DNA of 64,000 nt from Chionis minor. Lineage: Eukaryota > Chordata > Aves > Charadriiformes > Chionididae. Shown here in pieces: positions 36,701-47,269 of the stretch. The stretch spans positions 352,693-416,692 of the forward strand of contig VZSF01002066.1 in NCBI GenBank assembly GCA_013398295.1. The letters run 5' to 3'. Made by a program: the position numbers and the translations under genes. The notes beneath the pieces were generated by a model, which was not told where the DNA came from, ran no database searches, and saw only the letters and a list, made by a program, of their open reading frames with translations. Within the stretch, counting starts at the first letter, position 1. Each line of letters begins with the position of its first letter.

Positions 36701-37327
36701 AAAAACCAGATTCCCTTCACACTAACTACAGAAACATGTTACGGGAATGTGACCATATAGCTGTGTGGAAAACGATATTACTTGCAGAAGATTTGTTGTC
36801 ACATAACAGCCTGCTCATCTGCTGATTACTATCTTACGTTTATTGTTCATCCTCCTTTGTGTACTGACAGTGATACTTCGAAAATTGTTAAAAATCTCTG
36901 CAGTAAACCAAAATAATAATAATAAAATCCTGAAATACCTCTGCTAAGACCAAGCTAAATCCAAACTAAAAGCAAATTTATACATATGCTGTATATTAAG
37001 CTTAACCAGGGTAACGCCCCTTTCCTTTGGTTTTTGGAAAAGAGTCCCACATTGTCACATGTAAAGGGACGTTTCAGCACTGATTTTCATTTTCATGAGA
37101 TTAAAAGTGAAACATGTAACCACAAAGCTGGTTTATGTCATCCCCTGTTGGAGCCAGCAGTAATGCCAAAAATTAGATATTTGATAGGTTTGTGAGAGAA
37201 ACAGATGCAGGAGGGATGCCATTCCCACAATTTTAAACTCCTTCTTATCTTTAAGCTAGAAAGAACATTCCAGATGAAGAAAATCTATCTTATTGGCTTT
37301 AGAAAACAGAGGAAGAAAGTTGCCAAC

Positions 37328-37359
<32 letters not shown>

Positions 37360-37360
37360 G
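37328..37360 (+). repeat. A24-G9 homopolymer junction
   Basis: Twenty-four A followed directly by nine G, the same arrangement as at 18865-18883. Confidence 0.95.
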
Positions 37361-38867
37361 AAGTTAATTTAAAACCAATGTCAGTCTTGGGGAATTGTAA
37401 ACCATAATTGAGGGAGAGCGTGTGTGTGTAGATCTACATTCATATATGTGTGCACATGTACAAAATAAATAGACTGAGATGGGTTTTTTCCCTTCCTTTT
37501 TGATCTGCTTAATGCAGCCTGCAGTTTCACTTTGGCTTTTTTTTAAATACTTTTGGGGTGCAGAGAGTTGGGGGACAGCAAAAATTAAGGTAAGAATCTC
37601 TCCCAAACATACACCCAATAAACTCAGCGAAAGCTAAAGCATCCAAAAAGTATTCTTTCGGCTTTTTGTTTTGGAAGCAGTTTGTATGTCCCTGTTCTTT
37701 TTATTTCATTCTGCCAGCTGTCTGCTAAACAAATCTAGCCAGGTGGGGCTTACAACCCATGACTAAAAAACCTACTAGTGCAGCTGTCCAGCTTGCCTGG
37801 AGGAAGAATTCTAACAAATGGCAGGAATGAAAAGATTGGGTTTGTTTTCAAGAAAGTAGCTATGGTACCTTCCTTGCTTCATTTTTTTTTTTTTTTGTTT
37901 TGTTCTGTTTGCTTCAGTTAACTCATGGCCTCCTAAGGTTTTACAGAGTAATGGAAAATCCACTTCCGTGGCTTATCATTTAACGTGCTTTTTGGTATTG
38001 CTTGGGTTTCTGTTTCTTTGTGGGTTTTTTATTTTTTTTATTTTTTCCTCCCCCTGTAATGATTTAATTCTGTGTTAGACACATAGGGCAGCTTGGCTGC
38101 TTCGAGTGTTACTAAATGTAAAATAATCTGACACTTTCCCTACAAATCACTGGTAAGCCATATAGTAGCTTAGCTGGATTTTTAAATATTCAAGAGTTGA
38201 ATATATAACTAGTGAAGGGTGATGGTTGGTATTGTTTATCCACAAGCTGGGGACAGAACAGGCTTCTTTGCACTGCTTCATCAATCGACCTCAACTGTGA
38301 TTTTCTAGTCAGCAAATGAGTGCTTCATTTTCTGTGTCGGTGTTGAGCTAAACAAGAGCTGAGCTAAAAATTACCAAACTGCCATCTGATCTATCGTTCC
38401 AGCAGTAGGAGAAGATTAGCATGTGAGCCATCGAGCCACCTTCCCTCCCTCCTTCCAGAAAAAGGAACGTGTGAAAGGTGTTTGTCACAAACTTCCACTT
38501 AGGGAATTCAGTTGAAAAACTCCCGCTGATTTTTGTTAGATAACAGCCAAAAAAAAAAAAAAGAAAATGGCTTTTGGTCTAATCCTGCCTCCTTTGAAGC
38601 TGGCGACATCTCGTTCTTTTGATATCTTTTGGGCAGGTCCATGTTGATCAAGTTTGATCTGGGGGCGTGATTTGCTCAGTAAGGAGTTGAGGGCTTTTGG
38701 CACTTCTCAGGTATCGCTCCGGGTCTCATGGGCTCCAACTTTAAAGGTGCACATGGCATTAACACCTCTCAGGATCAGGGTGGTTCCTCACAGTAAAGCT
38801 GTGATATGGGCTTCGGGTTTGGTCCAGAGCTAGTGAAGTATTTAGGCTTATGCTTATGTAGGTTTAC

Positions 38868-38900
38868 AAATGGGGCCGCTGAAGTCAACGGAGCTACTCT
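38868..38900. repeat. Possible fragment of an old sauropsid dispersed repeat
   Basis: tttacaaatggggc, then cgctgaagtcaacggagcta. The 'tgaagtcaa(c/t)ggagcta' core matches the same amniote motif as the fragments at 9395 and 17893. Very short. Confidence 0.3.
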
Positions 38901-41842
38901 TTTGGCCAATTATTGCTTGTCTAATGGTAGAAAATCTCACGTGAAGTTAGGGCTTCTTTTTGATGAACGCTCTACAGTCAAGGGACCAAGTGCTTTAAAT
39001 GCAACATGACTTTAATTGCTGAACTACAAACATGTTAAATTCTTGTAGGCCTGATTTCAGTGACTTACCTGTTCCTTACCGTACCAGCAGGTCTGTACCC
39101 CAGCACTGATAAGCAAGATGTGGAGGTGCACATGTGCGCAGGTTCCTATTGAAGTTACCAAGACGTGCAGGTCCAAATACACTCACCTTGTTGCGTGATT
39201 CGAGCTTTGCTTTGGGAAGCGTCAAGGCACATACAATTCACTTTCAGTGCTTGTCATTTATCCCTCTCTTGTCATTATTTTCACAAGAAGAAAGAGATGC
39301 AGAAGGGATGCAATGATTGTTTCCATGCCTCTCTGCAACACGTACACTTCTCCGCACCCACCTAGCCAACGTGTTTGGTTAATGACCCTTTTCCGCTCTA
39401 TTTGAGAGACTGAGACCTCATCCTGCCTCCGCGAAGGTGATGGGGAAGCAATGAGTGCTGCCTGGGCTGCACAAGTCAAAATGGCATCCAGCACAGGCAG
39501 GCGAAGCCAGATTGCTGTTGCAGGCGCCGTTATTTCCTTTTGTTGTATAACAAGGCATGAGTGATATTGGTCGGGGTGCTCACAAGCCAAGAGAAAAAGA
39601 AGGCCAATTTTTCATGAGGAAATTGAAGTGCTGATGCAGAACTAACCCTCACAGTTTGTTGTTATTTAATGAAGAAGCAGTGAGTGGGGGATTTTGGCAA
39701 AACTTGGTGTGTAAGCATAACAATTGTAATGACATTATTTAACACACAATGGAGTAACAAAGGCACTTAAAAGCTACGATTAAGAATTGTGCTAAGATTC
39801 TTGAATAGTAACTGAAAGCAACAAATGTGGCTATGTTGTTCTCAAACTCCATATAGAAATATATTCATTTTACTTCTCCATTCTATTTTTCTAAACCTAC
39901 AGTAGAATCCTAGAATGGCTCTGACAAGATTCCTGGAATTAACTCCTTTTGATGATATTCTGCATTAGTGTCTCTGGACATTGTTATTAGCTTCAGCTTT
40001 TTACCTATTTTTCTTTATTGTTAGGCAATGGCAAATGTATATGTTGCATTAAAAAGGCTTATGCTCATTTTCCATCCCATTTATTTTTCTGAGAACCATG
40101 TCAGATTCTGAAAGGCCTGTACAATGTACAGGAGATACATGTGTCTCTGTGAAATGGCTGGATAATATTGGGAAAGCTAAGACTTGAGAATAATTTTCCA
40201 GAAATTATTTTACCTGAGGTTGCCACAGCTTCTTGATGTAAAGGAGTCTCTGGACTTGCAATATTCTTACAAGAAATTGTGTTTTTAAAAAAGCAAAAGG
40301 GTGAGACGATCAAAAATACTACATTGTAGCTTTCCTTTAATTTTCCATACATTTTCAAACATTCTAAGTGCTCTGCAAAGCATACAATTACCGTTATGCT
40401 GGATGAGACCAAACCAGCTTGGCTTTGGGAGAGGAGAGGTATACCACTCTTTATGCGAAACCCATCACGGAATCATTTCCTGACTACCATAAGAGCAACG
40501 CTTTGCTTCTGCAGACCACAGTTAGTGAATGGGAGACCAAGAAAGCTCCAAAACGCTGTGTGGGATTTTACCAGTCTAGTCAGTAAGCCATGGTGCCAAG
40601 GGTGTAATGTCATATTATAACCATCTGTTGTCAAAGGCCATTATCCCAGTGGCACCTGGACACCACTCACCCTCCTCGTCGTGGGAGCAGCATGTCACCA
40701 TGGTATCTGGATAACTAGCAGGAGATGGAGCACGAGGGGGAGGTGGCAAAAGCACAAGTAAGCAGAAAAAGGGCCTTGGATTGTGGAGACCGTCACTGCT
40801 GTGCTGCTTGGTGCTCCGTACAAAAAGGGCTTCCGTTACCACCTCCGTAGAACTGAGGCTAGCATAGTGGTTCCAAGGCTGTAAGCTCCCTGGACTGCCT
40901 GAGACTGGTAACAATTGGCCAACGCTCCCAGTTTTAATGTGAAATTCACCTTATTTGGTGACTGAAAGTTTCTCATGGTCACCGTTAAATTTTTTTTAGA
41001 TTTTGCATTTATCCACAGTGGTTATAATGCTTTTTTTTTTCTTCCCCAGTAAGACTGAAGTTGGTAGAACTAAAAGTTTTCTTTAACCCATATGTGTAGA
41101 AATACGTGGCATATCCTCATGGATATGGCCTCCACCTGCCCCTTTTCTGTTATTTGCAATGTGATGGAAGTGACAGTGCATTCAGGGAAAAAAAAAAAAG
41201 CTGTTCTAATTGCTAAGGAATAGGACAGAAATCAGGTAAAGGAATATGGGACATAAGACAGAAATCAAGTTTGACGAAGAAGTCTGAACATAAAAAATGT
41301 GGTGGGGCTGGGAGCAAAAAATATCCTGTGGACTGTGAGGAACAGAAGAGGAAAAAGAGATGCAAGACACTGAACAAGAGTGGGAGGACAGGAATTGAAC
41401 ATGAGTGGTAGGAAACTGTGGTGACAAGGTGGACCCACGGCAGTGGGAATAGAGATGGAGTGGGAATGGTAGCTCCCAGTGTTGCATGGCAGAGCAGACA
41501 GAAAATAGACCCTTGCAACACTAGCCAATAGGGATGAATTTTAGACTTGAAATGAAAATGCACAGAGCAGATTTATTAAAAGCTAGCAAATAATGATTTT
41601 TTAAAGTCATATATGAATGATTTAATTTTCTAGAGGAGGGAAGAGGTTTAAAGGGTAAAATAGTTTCAAACACTGAATAGATCAATAAATATGAGTACTT
41701 CAAATACTGGTAATATCTTAACATCTGAGTATTTCTCCATCTGAAGGGCTTTTGACTTTGAGCTGGTAAATAACACGAATTCCAGCCACTCTGACCACTT
41801 CCTGTGGGGATAATCTGCTGGTCAATAAAGAGATAAAATTAG

Positions 41843-41847
41843 GGTCT
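41843..41847. repeat. Target-site duplication, left copy (GGTCT)
   Basis: Five bases directly before the LTR; identical to 42985-42989 directly after it. Retroviral integrase makes such short direct repeats on insertion. Confidence 0.85.
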
Positions 41848-42025
41848 TGTGGTGGTTTGACCCTGGCTGGATGCCTGGTGCCCACCAAAGCTGCTCTATC
41901 AGTCCCTTCCTCAGCTGGACATGGGAGAGAAAATAGAAAAAAAGGCTCGTGGGTGGAGATAAAGACAGGGGGATCACTCAGCAGTTACTGTCATGGGCAA
42001 AACAGACTCATCTTGGGGCATTTAA

Positions 42026-42031
42026 TTTATT
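42026..42031 (-). promoter_or_regulatory. Polyadenylation signal of the LTR
   Basis: TTTATT on the plus strand gives AATAAA on the minus strand. It lies about 180 bp from the minus-strand 3' end of the LTR, a plausible place for the end of the R region. It supports minus-strand sense. A plus-strand AATAAA also occurs at 42062-42067 but would be close to the LTR start. Confidence 0.5.
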
Positions 42032-42527
42032 ACAAATCAAAATCAGAGTAGGCTAATGAGAAATAAAAACTACATCTTAAGACACCTTCTCCCTATCCCT
42101 CCCTTCTTCCCAGGCTCAACTTCACTTCCCATTTCTCTCCCTCTTCCCCTCCAAGCAGTGCAGGGGGATGGGGAATGGGGGCTGTGGTCAGTTCATCACA
42201 CCTTGTCACTGCTGCTCCTTCCTCCTCTGAGGGGAGGACTCCTCACACTCGTACCCTGCTCCACCGTGTGGTTCCTTCCACAGGTGACAGTCCTCCATGA
42301 TCTTCTCCAGCATGGGCCCTTTCCATGGGGTGCAGTCCTTCAGGAACAGACTGCTCAAGTCTGGGTTCCCCATGGGATCACTAGCACTGCCAGCAAACCC
42401 AAGCTCCAGCATGGTCTCCTCTCTTCATGGGGCCGCAGGTCCTGCCAGGAGCCTGCTCCGGTGAGGGCTTCCCATGGGGTCACAGCCTCCTTTGAGCATC
42501 TACCTGCTCTGGTGTGGGGTCCTCCAT

Positions 42528-42605
42528 GGGCTGCAGGTGGATATCTGCTCCACTGTGGACCTCCATGGGCTGCAGGTGGATATCTGCTCCACTGTGGACC
42601 TCCAT
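42528..42605. repeat. 39-bp tandem repeat inside the LTR
   Basis: Units 42528-42566 and 42567-42605 are identical over 39 bp (starting gggctgcaggtggatatctg), and a third, diverging unit begins at 42606. A looser series of related ctgctcc...catggg units covers about 42250-42680. The unit is a multiple of three and keeps several frames open; on the minus strand it reads as a 13-residue repeat including MEVHSGADIHLQP. Confidence 0.92.
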
Positions 42606-42984
42606 GGGCTGCAGGGCAACAACCTGCATCACCATGGTCTTCACCAGGGGCCTGTAGGGCAACCTGCTCTGGTGCATGGAGCACCTCCTACCCTTCCTTC
42701 TTCACCGACCTTGGTGTCTGTAGAGTTGCTCCTCTCGCGTATTCTCACTCCTCTCTCCAGCTGCAATGGCACTGTTGTGCCGTTTTGGTGGGGTTTTTTT
42801 CCCCTTCTTAACTATGTTATCCCAGATGTGCTACCACCGTTGTTGATGGGCTCGACCTTGGCCAGAAGTGGGTCCGTCTTGGAGCCGGCTGACATTGGCT
42901 CTATCAGACGTGAGGAAAACTTCTCAAAGAAGACACCCCTGTAGCCCCACACCTACCAAAACCTGGCCATGCAAACCCAGTACA

Positions 42985-42989
42985 GGTCT
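42985..42989. repeat. Target-site duplication, right copy (GGTCT)
   Basis: Matches 41843-41847 exactly; together they fix the LTR borders. Confidence 0.85.
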
Positions 42990-45900
42990 ACTTGGTTCCT
43001 TATTATGCAGAATTAAAGATTTAGCTTGACTCAATATTTGATGAGACCAGGCATGAGCAAGGCCACAAACGAGCACTGTCACTCCTTTATCACAGGAGTA
43101 CAACACTCATCAAGAGCGAAAAAAGGAGGGAGGGTGGGAAGAGTGCCTTTTTCTTTTCCCCCGCCTTGTCCACCTTCTCTCTGTTGCCACTGATATCGAC
43201 TTTGTCATAGCGTATGTGAGTTTCTACATGTTTGCCTTGTTTGTGACTGGGAGAAATACCAAGAGGGAAGACCTGAAATGAGGAAAGAACTGACAAGTCT
43301 TGTAAGACTGCCGCCTGTCCTGACATATTATGTGAATGTGAAGACCCAGAGGTGCCTGGGTTTGATATTTTGGGGTTTTTTATATCCATATTAAAAAAAC
43401 CCAAACCAAAACAAGCCTATTTGCCTTGGACTGACAGCAGATGGGAAGAACAAGTGCGGTGGCTAATCCCATTTAGGATGGAGACTGCCATCTAGTCGGC
43501 CATCTAGCAGTAGGGATAGCAGTGGAATAACTCAAAATTTGCTGAATAGGTCACTACCAGCTATAGATTTATGTGGGGTTAGGAGAGACCAATGAGGCCA
43601 AAAAACTTGGGTACTCCAAACCCATCCAGAAGAAGAATTACCTTACAAGGTGGGACAATAAGAACATTTGAGAAGTGAGATATTGTTGGGTTGAGCTACT
43701 GGGGCTGAAGAAGTAGAGGAGATCGTGCAGGTAGCAGGTATCTTGAGTCATCCAAAGGCAATTGAGCTGAGGAAGTTAAAATTTCTGGAACTATTAGAGG
43801 GACAAAGATTATAAACTTCAGAGAAGACAGAAAGAGGGGAGAAATCTGCAAAAAGGACTTGGAAGATACAGTGGGGAGCATCAAAAAGCCAGAGAGAAGA
43901 AAGAACAAAGGAAAGTCTCAGAAAGGGGTTAGATGTGGGGAAAGATTCAAGAGAAGAGAGTCATGAGAAATTCAGTGGACAAAGCTGTAAGAAAATGGCA
44001 ATATCTGATGGAAAAAATCTTGTGACTAAAACATTAGTCTTAGATTCATTTAACCCTGATAAATGAGATATTAAATGGTTGTCATTTAGAAGACATTGAA
44101 GTGGTTGCGTTTGTCATGTCTGCTCAGAAAATCTTTCTCACCAAAACAGATTCCAGCCTTTTTTCCTCCTTTTCCCAGTGCTACTGAGTTCCCTGGAAAA
44201 GAGGTATTGTTATTTGTGATTAGGGAAGAGGCTATGCCTGTGGTCCTTGCAACACTTATCTGCTTTGACATTCCCATGATGAATAAATTGTCCCTTTGAC
44301 AGTTCTTATCAGTTGGGGCTACTTTTGAAGGCCACTTGGAAACTCCAGCTATGGAGCATCAAGCTGTTGCCCAGGGCAAGGTGCTGTGAGTACGCAAATT
44401 CTGAGATGTTGCATTCTAGTCTTCCCTTTCTTAAAGGTGTCACTTCAAGGTGATGACTATGGATTTTTAAAAGGAGAATATTTCTGAAAACTAGTTATTT
44501 TAGAGATATTCTGTCATGTCAGCTAACCTTAGCAAAGAGCAGCCTGCTGTCTCCAGGACAGCTTGAAAGGCTCTCTCATGAGTAGTCAGAATTTGTGTTC
44601 CTTGTCAAACACCAGAGCTGACACCTCCAAGGCATGCAGGAAAATATATTTAATCATCTTCCTTTTCATTTGATCTTTGGTTCTTTTTTTTGGTATTTAT
44701 AATCCTGAAACACTTGCTTGAGAGGCTCTGACAGATCTGGAACAAAATTAAGAAATTCTGCCTCTCCAATTCTCATTCTAACAAACACCTGTTAAAGGAA
44801 AATAAATCTAGCTATATGCCATTGTTCTCCATTTGTTTCTCATGTTCAGTTTCAGGTAGTCCAAGCAGATCTTTCCTTCCACCTGCTTCCAGACCTCATC
44901 TTCCTGCACTTTAGCATTTCCCACATTTCCCATTCTAGAATCATCCTCTCCCTCCCCTCCATAAAAAATGCAAACAAGAAACTGTTGAGTAGAATTGAAA
45001 CACGAAGGGGAAAAAAGCTAATTTCATTCTTTTTGAAATACCTTTGATTTCCTTTGGCATACAGGCTTTCAGGATTTCTTTTCCATTCACCGTATTAACT
45101 TTGTTTTTTCGCATGTTATCATTATTTTTACCAGCATGTATAACACACATTTCCCCCTTTACAGTGGCATAAATATAAATGCAGAAATTATACACTCAGA
45201 AGAATTAAGAGAAATAAACCCTAGCAGGTCCTGAACCAGCCAGTAATCATTCCTACATATCGTCTATTATAGCCCCGTGTACCCACAGTACATTTCCACA
45301 TCACACAGGTGGAAGTGTGAAGCTGAGGCTCATTTAACAGTATGAATTTTCCCAATGTATCACAATTACAGGAACACCTGTGCTTCATAACTTTCTGCTG
45401 ATCCACTGTGAAAATTCACAGTGTGTTTAGTAACTGAACCATCAATATGCTTTGTCTCCTACAGCGTGTGGATTGGGACGGCCGTTTTAGTTCCTCCTTC
45501 AAAAAAATAAAAAATCAACAGAAAGCATAGCTGATGCGTGTGTTGTGGGCTGTGCTCACTCTTCCCCACCATGGCAGATCTTTATTGTGGAAGATTTTCA
45601 GGCTGCCCTCACTGAAGCTTGGCAGACACCAGTCTGGGAAATACAATACTTTTCTCTTTTGACTTCCTTCTACTGCCTGAGTAAGGCACCAAGACCAGTT
45701 TGTGTTCATGACTCATTGCTTTCTTGAACGTGTGTCAAATTCACTTCATGGAAGTCGGGCACCTTTTAACAGACACTCCACACGGCTCTGCTAGACTGTC
45801 CTGCAGAGCTGCCCCAGCCCTGTGCCAAGGGATCGTCTTGGCCCGTTCTCGGCATGGTTTGTGCCCACTCGGTCTGCTTAGTTTGGCTTGACTAATTTCT

Positions 45901-46879
45901 ACAAGCCTACCTAAGTTTCCGCTATTGATGGGAAAAACTAATAGATGACGATGTGAGACAAGGCTATAATTTTATCCAACCTACTAAGCTACCATCATGA
46001 TTAACAGTATTTGAAGCATTGCTTGAGTAGAAGGGATTTTGGTAAAAAGTTTTATATGGATATCTACCCAATATAATCCCAGCTATTGTCCTAATTTCTA
46101 TTCGATTCTGGTTTATAAAGATTATAACTTACTCTGTGTTGTACTGTTGCCCAGAAAGGAATCTGAGGCTTGGGAGGTAGGTTTCCATTATGACTATCAC
46201 CCAGCACTGGAGGAAGGTATCTTTGGTGATGCAGAGATGCTGCTGAACGGTTTGAATTGTTGTGGTGACATGCAGGCAATGGCAAGTGTAACGAGGGTGG
46301 AAGCTGGCTATGATTAATTAAAAATGTAAATTGGGGAGGTGGAAAACCTCTGTTCACTGCTTTGCGTTTAGGAGGAGAATTGATTTTTGTGGTCCCATTG
46401 AACTGATCTTTGCATCACCTGGGCAGTGTGGCCCAAAGTCTTTGTCCGTCAGTAACCACACCAAGAGGTTAGCTGAAGATGGCTGTCTCCTGTCTCACCT
46501 ACATAGCCAGTTTTCCCATGCATGGAAAACAGACTCTCTGGAGAAGGAAGAATATAAATTCATACCTCGTTCTTGTCCCACGGTGGAGTTAGGATGTGTC
46601 TAGGAGACTGAAGTCTTGGGCAGGCTCTCAAGCCACACAATTTAAAGATATCCTAGATTAATCTCATCAACTTGCAATGAGAATTGGGCTTTTGTGTCTT
46701 CTCTTGAAACAAGTCTTAGGTTTATGTATCATTTGAAAGTTTGTGATACTGTGTAAAAATAACCCCAGCTTAAGAGCTGTCACATTTATATTTCCGTGCT
46801 CTTTGTGAATTGTTATTAGTCTTTGTGTTACATCTCCACTTTTCTTGTTATATCTTCCAAACAGGAGCCCACTCCTTCA
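42990..46879. other. Noncoding stretch, no gene recognised
   Basis: No exon or known repeat recognised. The plus strand is strongly purine-rich from about 43600 to 43970. A 20-bp near-palindrome lies at 45404-45423. The open frame 46039-46317 (92 codons) has no recognisable domain. Confidence 0.5.
45404..45423. repeat. 20-bp inverted repeat
   Basis: cactgtgaa and ttcacagtg are exact inverse complements separated by two bases (aa). It could be a dimeric transcription-factor site or chance. Confidence 0.9.
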
Positions 46880-47266
46880 CTTGTTGGAGCTGTTCAGCCT
46901 GGAGAAGAGAAGGCTCTGGGGAGATCTTAGAGCAGCCTTCCAGTATCTGAGGGGGCCTACAGGAAAGCTGGAGAGGGACTTTTTACAATGTAGTGATAGG
47001 CTGAAGGGGGATGGCTTCAAACTGGAAGAGGGCAGATTTAGATTAGATCCAAAGGAGAAATTTTTCACTGTGAGGATGGTGAGGCACTGGAACTTGTTGC
47101 TTAGAGAAGCTGTGGATGCCCCAGCCCTGGAGGTGTTCAAGGCCAGGCTGGAAGAGGCTTTGAGCAACCTGGCCTACTGGGAGCTACCTGGTCTCCTTGC
47201 CAACGGCAGGGGATTGGAACTAGATGAGCTTTAAGGTCCCGTTCAACCTAAACAATTATATGATTT
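46880..47266 (+). mobile_element. CR1 LINE 3' end with ORF2 C-terminus still open
   Basis: Runs from 'gagctgttcagcctggagaa' through 'gggcagatttagattagatc', 'gtgaggcactggaac' and 'gtgttcaaggccaggctgga' to 'ggaactagatgagctttaag' and 'atatgattt'. A single frame, open 46845-47234, codes the C-terminal part of the CR1 endonuclease/reverse transcriptase protein (motifs LFSLEKRRLWGDL, MVRHWNLL, EAVDAPALEVFKARL) and stops at the usual place, TAA at 47232-47234. The open frame's first codons (46845 to about 46879) come from flanking DNA. The catalytic reverse transcriptase and endonuclease domains are missing, so it cannot move by itself. Confidence 0.95.
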
Positions 47267-47269
47267 AGA

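Larger units (their letters stand above)
33705..41842. other. Noncoding stretch, no gene recognised
   Basis: Eight kilobases without a recognisable gene or clear transposon. It includes poly-T near 35319, A24-G9 at 37328-37360, T-rich tracts near 37883 and 38029-38046, an A14 tract near 38550, and a purine-rich plus strand at 41205-41520. About 36050-36370 is somewhat GC-richer with overlapping short open frames. Confidence 0.5.
41848..42984 (-). mobile_element. Solo LTR of an avian endogenous retrovirus
   Basis: A 1137-bp unit starting TGTGGTGG and ending GTACA, so both ends have the TG...CA of an LTR, flanked by a perfect 5-bp duplication GGTCT. No primer binding site, gag, pol or env lies beside it, so it is a solo LTR left by recombination between the two LTRs of a provirus. 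I recognise it as a common bird LTR, often annotated with ERVL- or ERVK-like families; the exact name is uncertain. Sense is probably minus: an AATAAA lies on that strand at 42026-42031, about 180 bp before that strand's end, and a degraded TATA-like stretch lies near 42810-42825. The CTCC-rich middle contains a 39-bp tandem repeat. Frames that stay open through it (42056-42811 plus, 251 codons; 42480-42677 and 42355-42684 minus) reflect the repeats, not a host gene. Confidence 0.9.

Noticed and set aside
42056..42811. 251-codon plus-strand open frame, the longest in the window
   Set aside because: It lies entirely in the solo LTR, against its likely sense, and follows from GC-rich tandem repeats; not a host gene.
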